Assembly: GCA_964443825.1 (NCBI GenBank)
Contig: CAYUEV010000013.1
Location: forward strand, 1-32,892
From: UBA1081 sp964443825
GTDB lineage: Bacteria > Bacillota > Clostridia > Oscillospirales > Acutalibacteraceae
Direction of reading: 5' to 3'
DNA: 32,892 nucleotides
The notes beneath the pieces are model-generated. The model saw nothing but the letters and a program-made list of their open reading frames with translations. It did no database searches and was not told the DNA's origin. This document shows positions 14,945 to 23,258 of this stretch, one piece after another (position 1 is the stretch's first letter; each line of letters opens with the position of its first letter). The translations under genes and the position numbers were made by a program.

Positions 14945-16822
14945 ATGACAAATAATCACATCCTTGAAAATATAAATAAACCATCCGACGTTAAAAAGCT
15001 CAAAGAGAGCGATTTGCCTTTATTGGCGGAAGATATTAGAAGCGTTCTTATCGATACCGTTTCAAAAACGGGCGGGCATCTCGCCTCGAATTTAGGCGTG
15101 GTGGAATTGACTATTGCTCTTCACCGCGTTTTTAACTCGCCGCATGATAAAATCATATGGGACGTGGGGCATCAGGTTTACGCTCACAAACTCCTTACCG
15201 GCAGATATAACGATTTTTCAACCTTGAGGCAGCCCGGAGGCATTTCCGGGTTTTCCGCTCCTTGCGAGAGCGAACACGACATATTTTACAGCGGTCACAG
15301 CAGTACTTCAATTTCCGCGGCGTATGGAATAGCTCAAGCGAATAAATTAAAAGGAAACAAAGACTATACCGTCGCGGTAATAGGCGACGGCGCTTTTACG
15401 GGCGGCATGGCGTTCGAGGCTCTTAATAACGCCGGAAGAGAGCGTTCGAGGCTTATTGTTATTTTAAACGATAACGATATGTCGATTTCCAAAAACGTAG
15501 GTTCGTTCGCGAAACACTTGGCCGTCATTAAAGCGAGGCCGTCTTACTTTAAGATGAAAGCGAAAGCCGAGCGGACGATCAATAAAATCCCCGTCATAGG
15601 CGTAAAACTCTCCAATTTCATATTTAAAATAAAAACGGGAATAAAAAAGATATTTTATAAATCAAGCACTTTGTTCGAGGACTTTGGCTTTCGCTATATG
15701 GGACCTATCGACGGACACAACATCGACGTTCTTATAGACGCTCTCGAGGGCGCGAAATCGACCGATTTCCCTATGCTCCTTCACATTAAAACCGTTAAAG
15801 GCAAGGGCTACGATTTCGCGGAACACGACCCGAGCGTTTTTCATGGAGTTCCCGAATTTGATATAAACACGGGCGAGCTTAAAACCGGCGGGAAGAGTTT
15901 TTCAAGCGAATTTGGCGATATTCTTTGCCATTTCGCCGAAAACGATAAGAGAATATGCGCCGTGACGGCAGCCATGTCTTTAGGAACGGGTCTCGAATCT
16001 TTTAAGGAAAAATTCCCTGAAAGATTTTTTGACGTGGGGATAGCCGAGGAACACGCCGTGACCTTTTGTTCGGGTCTTTCCAAAGGCGGCATGATACCCG
16101 TTTTCGCCGTGTATTCCGCTTTTCTTCAAAGGAGTTACGACCAGATAGTTCACGACGCGGCTTTACAAAAGCTTAAAATAATTTTAGCCATAGACAGAGC
16201 GGGTTTTGTGACGGGCGACGGCGAAACGCACCACGGTCTTCTCGACGTTCCTTTTTTAAATACGATCCCCGGAGTTATAATTTACTCTCCGTCCACATAT
16301 GAAGAATTAAGCGGCGACTTTTTTAAAGCGATTTACAAAGAAAACAATACCGTAATCGCCATAAGATTTTTTAAGGGCGAAGAGGCGAAACTCCCCGAAG
16401 ACTTTATTTTAAGCGGCGGCGATTTCGATATATACGGGCGTGAGGACGCTAAAACCGCCCTTGTAACTTACGGAAGGCTCGCGTCGTCAGCCGCTAAGGC
16501 CGTCGGCGTCCTTAAAGAAAAAGGCGTTTTAGTTAAATTAGTTAAACTGAATAAAATTAAGCCCATAAATCTCGAAGCCGTAAAGTCGGTTCTTAATTGC
16601 GACAATGTTATATTTTACGAAGAGTGCGAAATGACGGGCGGAGCGGGAGAATCGTTTAATCAGGCGCTTTCCTCTGACGATTACAAGGGGAGGTTCTTTC
16701 TAAAAGCCGTGGAAGATAAATTTGTCAACCACTCGACCGCGAAACTTCTTTTAGAAGAATACGGTTTCGATACCCGGTCTATGGTCGACTTTATTTTGGG
16801 AACTACTAAAGATGACCAATAA
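14945..16822 (+). CDS. dxs: 1-deoxy-D-xylulose-5-phosphate synthase
   Basis: Dxs joins pyruvate and glyceraldehyde-3-phosphate with thiamine diphosphate, opening the MEP isoprenoid route and feeding thiamine and pyridoxal synthesis. The 625-residue protein shows DVGHQVYAHKLLTGR near 73, YSGHSSTSISAAYG near 117, and the cofactor motif GDGAFTGGMAFEALNNAG with NDNDMSIS. The active-site Glu is in GIAEEHAVTF, and DRAGFVTGDGETHHG is the pyrimidine-domain signature. C-terminal transketolase-like domain is intact. It overlaps tlyA by 11 bp. The cell also imports thiamine precursors through the riboswitch operon at 24,780-27,654. Confidence 0.97.
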   Translation: MTNNHILENINKPSDVKKLKESDLPLLAEDIRSVLIDTVSKTGGHLASNLGVVELTIALHRVFNSPHDKIIWDVGHQVYAHKLLTGRYNDFSTLRQPGGISGFSAPCESEHDIFYSGHSSTSISAAYGIAQANKLKGNKDYTVAVIGDGAFTGGMAFEALNNAGRERSRLIVILNDNDMSISKNVGSFAKHLAVIKARPSYFKMKAKAERTINKIPVIGVKLSNFIFKIKTGIKKIFYKSSTLFEDFGFRYMGPIDGHNIDVLIDALEGAKSTDFPMLLHIKTVKGKGYDFAEHDPSVFHGVPEFDINTGELKTGGKSFSSEFGDILCHFAENDKRICAVTAAMSLGTGLESFKEKFPERFFDVGIAEEHAVTFCSGLSKGGMIPVFAVYSAFLQRSYDQIVHDAALQKLKIILAIDRAGFVTGDGETHHGLLDVPFLNTIPGVIIYSPSTYEELSGDFFKAIYKENNTVIAIRFFKGEEAKLPEDFILSGGDFDIYGREDAKTALVTYGRLASSAAKAVGVLKEKGVLVKLVKLNKIKPINLEAVKSVLNCDNVIFYEECEMTGGAGESFNQALSSDDYKGRFFLKAVEDKFVNHSTAKLLLEEYGFDTRSMVDFILGTTKDDQ

Positions 16823-17642
16823 AACAAGGCTCGATATAAAGTTATTCGATTCAGGATATACCGAAAGCCGCGAAAAGGCTAAAGCTCTTATAATGTCCGG
16901 GAGCGTCTATGTAAACGGCAAAAAAACCGATAAATCCGGCGTTCTCGTCACTGATGACGATAAAATTGAAGTAAGAGCCGAAGATGAGTTTGTGTCAAGA
17001 GGCGGCTACAAACTCAAAAAAGCTTTGTCTGTTTTTAAAATCGACTTAAGTAATAAAACGGCTATGGACGTTGGCGCGTCAACGGGTGGATTTACCGACT
17101 GTATGCTTAAAAACGGCGCCGCAAAAGTGTATAGCGTAGACGTAGGATACGGTCAGCTTTCATGGAAATTAAGAAACGACGAGAGGGTAATAAATTTAGA
17201 GAGGACGAACGCCCGCTATTTAAATTCGAAGATTATCCCGTGCAAAGTAGATTTCGTTTCAATAGACGCGTCTTTTATTTCTCTTACTCTCATTCTACCC
17301 GCCGTTTATCCTCTCATCAAAGAAAGCGGGATTTGCGTCGCCTTAATTAAGCCGCAATTCGAGGCGGGACGTGAAAAAGTCGGTAAGAACGGCGTTGTGC
17401 GAGACGAATCAGTCCATTGTGAAGTAATTGGTAAAATATACGATTTTTCCGAAGAACTCGGATTTTCGGTAACGGGACTCGACTATTCGCCCATAAAAGG
17501 ACCTAAAGGCAATATAGAATATTTGATTTGTTTAAAAAAAGATGAAAATATTAACGACGCGTTTAATAAACAAGAACTAATAAGAGACGTCGTAAACGAA
17601 TCTCATAGAGAGCTTAATAAAGATAAAAATATTGACAAATAA
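16812..17642 (+). CDS. tlyA: TlyA-family rRNA 2'-O-methyltransferase
   Basis: TlyA proteins methylate ribose in 16S and 23S rRNA; the older name is hemolysin A. The 276-residue protein starts with an S4 RNA-binding domain (RLDIKLFDSGYTESREKAKALIMSGSV region, 6-60). An FtsJ-type methyltransferase follows, with the SAM loop DVGASTGGFTD at 86-96, VYSVDVGYGQLSWKLR, and the KDKE-type segments around FVSIDASFISL and ALIKPQFEAGREKVGKNGVVRD. The C-terminal ~25 residues are lysine- and asparagine-rich, a little longer than usual. It is 6 bp from nadK. Confidence 0.93.
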   Translation: MTNKTRLDIKLFDSGYTESREKAKALIMSGSVYVNGKKTDKSGVLVTDDDKIEVRAEDEFVSRGGYKLKKALSVFKIDLSNKTAMDVGASTGGFTDCMLKNGAAKVYSVDVGYGQLSWKLRNDERVINLERTNARYLNSKIIPCKVDFVSIDASFISLTLILPAVYPLIKESGICVALIKPQFEAGREKVGKNGVVRDESVHCEVIGKIYDFSEELGFSVTGLDYSPIKGPKGNIEYLICLKKDENINDAFNKQELIRDVVNESHRELNKDKNIDK

Positions 17643-17648
17643 TAAAAA

Positions 17649-18458
17649 ATGAACGTAAAACTTTTACCCAATCCCACAAGGGAGCATGTTTTTGAAGCTA
17701 CGCGCAAACTTATAAAAACGCTTGAAACCTTAGGCATAAATTATGATTTTTTAGAAAATCAAAACGACGACGATTATCCGCCCGACCTTATTATCGCCAT
17801 AGGCGGCGACGGCACTATGATCAGAGCCGCAAAATACGCCCTTAGATACGATATTCCCGTTTTAGGCGTAAACGCCGGGAATTTAGCCTTTTTAATGGGT
17901 CTTGAGTCAGATGAAACGGGACTTTTAGGCAAACTTTTAACAAAAGATTACACCATAGAAGAACGCCCCGTTTTAAACCTTAAAGCATACGACGAACACG
18001 GGATTCTCACCGACGAGAGTTTTTTAATAAACGACGCCGTGTTCGCGAGGGGAGAGGCAATTAAACTATCGTCTTTCAGTTTATATTGCGACGACAGATT
18101 TATTAACAATTACAAAGCCGACGGTCTTATTACCGCCACCCCCACCGGGTCTACGGCTTATAATCTCGCGGCGGGAGGACCTATTGTAGATCCTAAGGTG
18201 GAGTGTATTATCCTGTCCCCCATATGCCCGCATTCTCTTTCAGAGAGAACCATTCTCTTTAGTTTAAACTCGGTTATAAAAATAGCAAACCCCGGAAACG
18301 ACTTCCCCATATACTATTCATGCGACGGCGGCGACGCCGTAAATTTTGGCGACGGCTGTTTTGCTTTAATTAAAAGAGCCGATAAAAAATCGAAATTTTT
18401 AAGACTTAAAGACGACACTTTTTTGGATATATTAGGAAAAAAGATGAAGTCGAAATGA
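17649..18458 (+). CDS. nadK: NAD kinase
   Basis: NadK phosphorylates NAD to NADP, the cofactor gdhA and biosynthesis need. In 269 residues it carries AIGGDGTMIRAAK (the GGDG motif at 52-55), VLGVNAGNLAFL, INDAVFARG in place of the usual NE-containing motif, and the NAD-contacting GLITATPTGSTAYNLAAGGPIVDP. SPICPHSLSERTI is also typical. The Asp in the INDAV position is a conservative exchange for Glu. It overlaps argR by 4 bp. Confidence 0.95.
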   Translation: MNVKLLPNPTREHVFEATRKLIKTLETLGINYDFLENQNDDDYPPDLIIAIGGDGTMIRAAKYALRYDIPVLGVNAGNLAFLMGLESDETGLLGKLLTKDYTIEERPVLNLKAYDEHGILTDESFLINDAVFARGEAIKLSSFSLYCDDRFINNYKADGLITATPTGSTAYNLAAGGPIVDPKVECIILSPICPHSLSERTILFSLNSVIKIANPGNDFPIYYSCDGGDAVNFGDGCFALIKRADKKSKFLRLKDDTFLDILGKKMKSK

Positions 18459-18913
18459 AAAAAGACAGACACGCTTTAATTCTTGACCTCATAAAAAAAT
18501 ACGACATTGGTTCCCAAGAGGAACTTTTAAAAAGACTTATCGATTGCGGGACAAACATAACGCAAGCCACCGTTTCGAGAGATATTAAAGAGCTTAAACT
18601 CGTAAAACAACCGATTGACGGCGGGCGTTACAGATATACCGAAGCGCCTATAATAGCCCCCGATGGCAGCAAACTTTACTCAATCTTCGCGCGGTCGGTA
18701 ACCTACATTGATTATTCAATGAACATTTGCGTGATAAAATGCTCTTCCGGCATGGCGGCGGCGGTATGCGCCTCCCTTGACGAGCTTTCAATAAAAGATG
18801 TGTTAGGCACTATAGCCGGCGACGATACTATTTTTGTTTTGTGTAAAAGTGAAAAGTCTGCTAAAAACATAAAAAATATTTTAGAAAGTCTTCTTTTGGA
18901 GCGCGGGTCTTAA
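18455..18913 (+). CDS. argR: arginine repressor ArgR
   Basis: ArgR hexamers bind arginine and repress arginine biosynthesis operons. The 152-residue protein has the N-terminal winged helix (HALILDLIKKYDIGSQEELLKRLI, then QATVSRDIKELKLVK, 37-51), a short linker and the C-terminal arginine-binding domain with SSGMAAAVCASLDEL and GTIAGDDTIFVL. The GDD in the last motif is the ligand-contacting pair. ArgR between nadK and recN is the standard order in Firmicutes. No ARG box is obvious in this window. Confidence 0.95.
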   Translation: MKKDRHALILDLIKKYDIGSQEELLKRLIDCGTNITQATVSRDIKELKLVKQPIDGGRYRYTEAPIIAPDGSKLYSIFARSVTYIDYSMNICVIKCSSGMAAAVCASLDELSIKDVLGTIAGDDTIFVLCKSEKSAKNIKNILESLLLERGS

Positions 18914-18940
18914 TTTTCTTCATTTTTAGGGATGATTTAG

Positions 18941-20647
18941 TTGCTTAAAAACCTTGTAATCGAAAATATAGCGGTAATCGAGAGCGTATCTATAGATTTT
19001 TCCGAGAATTTTAATTGCATGACGGGCGAAACCGGCGCGGGGAAATCAATAGTAATAGATTCCATAAACGCCGTTCTTGGAATGAAAGTTTCAAGAGATT
19101 TAATCAGAACGGGCGAAAACAGAGCCTTCGTCAGCGCGTTTTTTACCGATATTAACGGTAGCGTAAAAAATACCATAGAGGATTTAGGTCTTAAAAACGA
19201 GCCGGATAATACGCTTTTAATCAGCAGGGTTATAATGCGCGACGGGAAAAATATATGCAAAGTAAACGGACTTCCCGCCACCGTTTCAATGCTGAGAACA
19301 GTAGGCGCCCGTCTTTTAAATATTCATGGGCAGTCCGATAATCTGTCGCTTTTATCGCCTGAGAGCGGATATAAATTTATTGACGAACTCGCGGGGAACG
19401 CTAATCTTCTTTTAGAGTATAGGGAAACTTACCGTAATCTTTTAGAGTTAAGATCAAAAATAAAAAAGCTTACGATAGACGACGCTTTAAAAGAGAGAAA
19501 AATCGATCTTCTCAATTTTCAAATAGAGGAAATTAAAAGCGCGGGAATAACCGTAGGAGAAAAAGAGGAACTTCTAAAGCGAAAAAACCTTATTAACAAT
19601 AAAAAAAATCTCTCAAATTGCCTTGAGAAGGCGTATTTAGATATAGCCGGAAGCGAAAACGTAAGCGGCGCGTCCGATCTTCTTTTTGACGCCGCTAAGA
19701 ACTTAAATTCAGCTTTAGAGTTTTTGCCTGAAATTTCAGAAATCACATCTTCTATTAACGACATAGCATATGCAATCGAGTCTTACTCTTCCGATATAAA
19801 AAATCAAATCGATAATGTTTCTTATGACAATTACGATATAAATGAAATAGAAGAGCGGCTCGACGTAATTTACAGAATCTCCAAAAAATACGGCTCCACA
19901 GAAGAGGAGATACTCATGTTTCTTGACAGCGCCTCTAAAGAGCTGTACAATATAACCCGTTCCGACGAAATATTAAACGAACTTAAAAAGGAGTACGGCG
20001 AGTTAAAACAATCTGCTTACGATTCGGCTTATAAACTTTCGGAGTCAAGAAAAAGCGCGTCTGTTGTATTCTCTAAAAGAATTATGGAAGAGCTTTCGTT
20101 TTTAGACATGACCGATACTCGCTTTAAGGTAAGTTTTAAAGAAACTCCTTTATCCGATAACGGTATAGACGATATTGAGTTTTTAATTTCCACTAACAAA
20201 GGAGAAGATGAGAAGCCTCTTTCAAAAATAGCCTCCGGCGGGGAATTGTCGCGCATAATGCTCGCTATTAAGTGCGTTCTCTCCCAAGAAGACGATATTG
20301 AAACGCTTATATTTGATGAAATTGATTCGGGCGTGAGCGGAAGAGCCGCCGGTAAAATCGCCGTAAAATTAAGCGAGGTATCGAAAAATCACCAAGTCAT
20401 ATGTATTACCCACCTTCCCGCGATAGCCTCTTTCGCGGACCGTCATATGTTAATTTTAAAAGAGGTCGCGAACGACAAAACTTATACGAGCGTTAAAGAA
20501 TTAAACGACAAAGAGAGAATTTCCGAAATCGCGAGAATAATAGGCGGGAACGAAAAGGACTCCATACACCTTAGATCAGCCGAGCTCCTTTTAGACGAAG
20601 CTAAAAAACAAAAAAGCGCTTTCCAAAGGCAAGGGTCGGTAGAATGA
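18941..20647 (+). CDS. recN: DNA repair ATPase RecN
   Basis: RecN is an SMC-like ATPase that gathers broken DNA ends. The 568-residue protein has the Walker A MTGETGAGKSIVIDSI near 27-42, a central coiled-coil region (about 150-370), and the C-terminal head with signature LSKIASGGELSRIMLAIK and Walker B ETLIFDEIDSGVSG. HQVICITHLPAIAS follows. The start is TTG at 18941, preceded by AGGGATG; the next Met would cut off the first beta strand. It overlaps the next gene by 4 bp. Confidence 0.95.
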   Translation: MLKNLVIENIAVIESVSIDFSENFNCMTGETGAGKSIVIDSINAVLGMKVSRDLIRTGENRAFVSAFFTDINGSVKNTIEDLGLKNEPDNTLLISRVIMRDGKNICKVNGLPATVSMLRTVGARLLNIHGQSDNLSLLSPESGYKFIDELAGNANLLLEYRETYRNLLELRSKIKKLTIDDALKERKIDLLNFQIEEIKSAGITVGEKEELLKRKNLINNKKNLSNCLEKAYLDIAGSENVSGASDLLFDAAKNLNSALEFLPEISEITSSINDIAYAIESYSSDIKNQIDNVSYDNYDINEIEERLDVIYRISKKYGSTEEEILMFLDSASKELYNITRSDEILNELKKEYGELKQSAYDSAYKLSESRKSASVVFSKRIMEELSFLDMTDTRFKVSFKETPLSDNGIDDIEFLISTNKGEDEKPLSKIASGGELSRIMLAIKCVLSQEDDIETLIFDEIDSGVSGRAAGKIAVKLSEVSKNHQVICITHLPAIASFADRHMLILKEVANDKTYTSVKELNDKERISEIARIIGGNEKDSIHLRSAELLLDEAKKQKSAFQRQGSVE

Positions 20648-21417
20648 AAATAGGATTATGCGGAAAAATCGAGCGCGTTAAAGCGGCGGCTTTGAGCGGG
20701 TTCGATTATCTTGAAACGAGCTTTTATACTTTTTATGACGACGACGAATATAAAGCTCTTAAAAACGAACTTAAAAAATACGGTCTCCCCTGCAAAGCGG
20801 CAAATAATTTTTTGGGCTCTTTTAAAATAGCGGAAAACGACGTCGATTACGTTTTTTTAGAAAAGTACCTTAAAAAATGCTACGAAAGAGCCGCCGATTT
20901 AGGCGTTAAAACCGTCGTTTTAGGTTCAGGCAAGGGAAGAAGCGTTCCCGAAAATCACCCCTTTAGAGAAGGGGTAAAGGACATGATTAAATTTATTAGA
21001 GATTACGCGGCGCCCGAAGCTTTAAAATATAATATTGATTTTCTTATTGAACCGCTCGCTAAAAACGAAAGCAACGTAATAAACACTCTTACGGAAGGCG
21101 CTCTCTTAGCGTCTTCAATAGACGCTTACGATATAGGGCTTGTAGCGGATATTTACCATATGTATAGGGCGGGCGACAAATACGACGATATAAAAAAATT
21201 AAAAGGTATGGTTCGCCACGCTCATATATCGAACCCGGTTCCAACCGATAAAACGAAAAAAAGAATTTTTGTAAAAGACCCTTCGGAGTACGATTACAAA
21301 GGATTTTTTGACGCCTTAAAATATGTAGGATGCGAAAAAATTTCAATAGAAGCTCAAACGGACGACTGCGAAAGCGACGCGAAACTCGCCGCGAAAGTTT
21401 TGAATCTATACAGATAA
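20644..21417 (+). CDS. sugar phosphate isomerase/epimerase-like TIM barrel protein
   Basis: This 257-residue protein belongs to the xylose-isomerase-like TIM barrel superfamily. The metal-binding pattern is visible: Glu in FLIEPLAKNE (near 137), Asp and His in GLVADIYHMYRAG (near 165-175), His in RHAHISNP (near 197-200) and Glu in KISIEAQTDD (near 235). An isomerase or epimerase of a sugar or polyol is likely; the substrate cannot be told from sequence. The ATG overlaps the recN stop in ATGA form, so it is translated with the DNA-repair gene. TyrS follows after 14 bp. Confidence 0.78.
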   Translation: MKIGLCGKIERVKAAALSGFDYLETSFYTFYDDDEYKALKNELKKYGLPCKAANNFLGSFKIAENDVDYVFLEKYLKKCYERAADLGVKTVVLGSGKGRSVPENHPFREGVKDMIKFIRDYAAPEALKYNIDFLIEPLAKNESNVINTLTEGALLASSIDAYDIGLVADIYHMYRAGDKYDDIKKLKGMVRHAHISNPVPTDKTKKRIFVKDPSEYDYKGFFDALKYVGCEKISIEAQTDDCESDAKLAAKVLNLYR

Positions 21418-21431
21418 AAAAGGAGGATAAA

Positions 21432-22658
21432 ATGACTTTATACGACGAACTTGTGTCAAGAGGGCTAATAGCTCAAGTGACTGACGAAAAAGAAATAAAA
21501 GACCTTATAAATAACGGGAAAGCCATATTTTATATAGGATTTGACCCCACCGCCGACAGCCTTCACGTCGGGCATTTTATGGCTCTTTGCCTTATGAAAA
21601 GACTTCAAGTGGCGGGCAACCGTCCTATCGCCTTAATAGGCGGCGGCACGGCTATGATAGGCGACCCTTCCGGCAGAACCGATATGCGGCAAGTTATGAC
21701 CCGCGAAACTATTGAGCATAACTGCTACTGTTTTAAAAAGCAAATGGAGCGGTTTATAGATTTTTCCGACAACAAGGCGCTCATGGTAAATAACGCCGAC
21801 TGGCTTTTGGACTTAAACTACATAGAACTGTTAAGAGAAGTTGGCGCTTGTTTCTCGGTTAATAATATGCTGAGGGCGGAGTGCTATAAACAAAGAATGG
21901 AAAAAGGACTTTCATTTTTAGAGTTTAATTACATGATCATGCAAAGCTATGATTTTTATCATCTTTACAAAAATTACGGCTGCAATATGCAATTCGGCGG
22001 CGACGACCAATGGTCTAATATGTTGGGCGGCACGGAACTTATAAGAAAAAAACTCGGAAAAGACGCTTACGCCATGACGATAACCCTTCTTTTAAATTCC
22101 GAGGGCAAAAAAATGGGCAAGACCGCGAAAGGCGCCGTGTGGCTCGACCCCGACAAGACTTCCCCCTACGAGTTTTATCAATACTGGAGGAACGTAGACG
22201 ACAAAGACGTTATTAAATGTTTGAGAATGCTCACTTTTCTCCCTCTTTCCGAAATAGACGAAATGGCGAAGTGGGAAGACGCTCTTTTGAACCGCGCGAA
22301 AGAGATTTTAGCTTATGAATTGACAAAGCTCGTTCACGGCGAGGAAGAGGCCAAAAAAGCGCAAAACAGCGCTAAGACGATTTTTGGCGGTAACGCGAGC
22401 GCCGACTCTATGCCGGAGAAAGAAATTTTAAAAGGTGATTTTAAAGACGACAAACTGCCCCTAAACGACGTTCTTGTTAAAATCGGAATAGCAAAATCAA
22501 AAAGCGAAGCGAGAAGGCTTATTGAGCAGGGCGGGATTACCGTAGACGATAAAAAGCCGGATTCGCCCGTTTACAGTTTATCGCTTTCGGATTTCGATAA
22601 AGGACACGTCGTCATAAAAAAAGGCAAAAAAATATTTATAAAAGTCGTCTTAAAATAA
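21432..22658 (+). CDS. tyrS: tyrosyl-tRNA synthetase
   Basis: TyrRS charges tRNA-Tyr. The 408-residue protein has the class I HIGH-type motif (HVGH, 45-48, after YIGFDPTADSL) and the KMSKS-type KMGKT at 227-231. The tyrosine pocket QSYDFYHLYKNYGCNMQFGGDDQW is near 171-194, and an S4 domain forms the C-terminus (SKSEARRLIEQGGITVDDKK). AGGAGG five bases before ATG 21432 fixes the start; a longer in-frame reading upstream overlaps the previous gene and is not used. There is no T-box leader here, so control is likely through the upstream cluster. Confidence 0.96.
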   Translation: MTLYDELVSRGLIAQVTDEKEIKDLINNGKAIFYIGFDPTADSLHVGHFMALCLMKRLQVAGNRPIALIGGGTAMIGDPSGRTDMRQVMTRETIEHNCYCFKKQMERFIDFSDNKALMVNNADWLLDLNYIELLREVGACFSVNNMLRAECYKQRMEKGLSFLEFNYMIMQSYDFYHLYKNYGCNMQFGGDDQWSNMLGGTELIRKKLGKDAYAMTITLLLNSEGKKMGKTAKGAVWLDPDKTSPYEFYQYWRNVDDKDVIKCLRMLTFLPLSEIDEMAKWEDALLNRAKEILAYELTKLVHGEEEAKKAQNSAKTIFGGNASADSMPEKEILKGDFKDDKLPLNDVLVKIGIAKSKSEARRLIEQGGITVDDKKPDSPVYSLSLSDFDKGHVVIKKGKKIFIKVVLK

Positions 22659-22668
22659 GGAGAAGAAT

Positions 22669-23208
22669 ATGGAATTAAAAGGATCTAAAACCGAACGGAA
22701 TCTTATGTCCGCGTTCTCGGGCGAATCACAGGCTCACACAAAATATCAGTATTACGCGTCAAAAGCCAAAAAAGACGGTTTTGTTCAAATCGGCAACATT
22801 TTTGAGGAAACCGCTAAAAACGAAAAGGAACACGCTAAGATCTGGTTTAAAATTCTTCACGGCGATAAAGTACCCGACACTTTAGAAAATCTTTCAGACG
22901 CGGCGAACGGCGAAAATTACGAATGGACCGATATGTACAAAAGATTTTCCCAAGACGCTAAAGAAGAAGGATTTGACGAAATCGCCCGTCTTTTTGAATT
23001 AGTAGGCGAAATAGAAAAAGAGCACGAAGAGAGATATAAAAAACTTATCGAAAATATAGAGGGCGGACTTGTGTTTTCTAGGAACGGCGAGAAAATCTGG
23101 AAATGCGGCAACTGCGGTCACATAGTTATCGGAAAGCAAGCCCCGGGGGTTTGCCCCGTGTGCACTCATCCGCAGTCCTACTTTGAAATTAAGGCCGAAA
23201 ATTATTAA
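22669..23208 (+). CDS. rbr: rubrerythrin
   Basis: Rubrerythrin reduces hydrogen peroxide in anaerobes with a non-heme di-iron site fed by a rubredoxin-like iron. The 179-residue protein has a four-helix ferritin-like domain with ESQAH (19-23) and two ExxH motifs (Glu52-His55, Glu116-His119). The rubredoxin domain has Cys146, Cys149, Cys162 and Cys165 (CGNCG and CPVC). AAGGAG seven bases upstream supports the ATG. It is the last gene before the strong terminator and points to a strictly anaerobic, peroxide-exposed lifestyle. Confidence 0.96.
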   Translation: MELKGSKTERNLMSAFSGESQAHTKYQYYASKAKKDGFVQIGNIFEETAKNEKEHAKIWFKILHGDKVPDTLENLSDAANGENYEWTDMYKRFSQDAKEEGFDEIARLFELVGEIEKEHEERYKKLIENIEGGLVFSRNGEKIWKCGNCGHIVIGKQAPGVCPVCTHPQSYFEIKAENY

Positions 23209-23220
23209 ATCATAGAAATA

Positions 23221-23258
23221 AACCCGCTTGGAATTTTAGTTTCCGAGCGGGTTTTTTT
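23221..23258. terminator. strong terminator closing the nusB-rbr cluster, probably bidirectional
   Basis: Thirteen base pairs (23221-23233 with 23241-23253, one T-G) enclose a seven-base loop, and seven T follow the GC-rich stem at 23252-23258. The T-run abuts the stop codon of the convergent Prs-family gene; the stem also has a weaker T-rich flank in the leftward direction. Confidence 0.93.

Noticed and set aside
21330..21431. Longer TyrRS N-terminus
   Set aside because: The extra 34 residues overlap the preceding isomerase gene in another frame, while AGGAGG sits right before ATG 21432.
21418..21431. T-box leader before tyrS
   Set aside because: Only 14 bp separate tyrS from the preceding gene, so there is no room for one.
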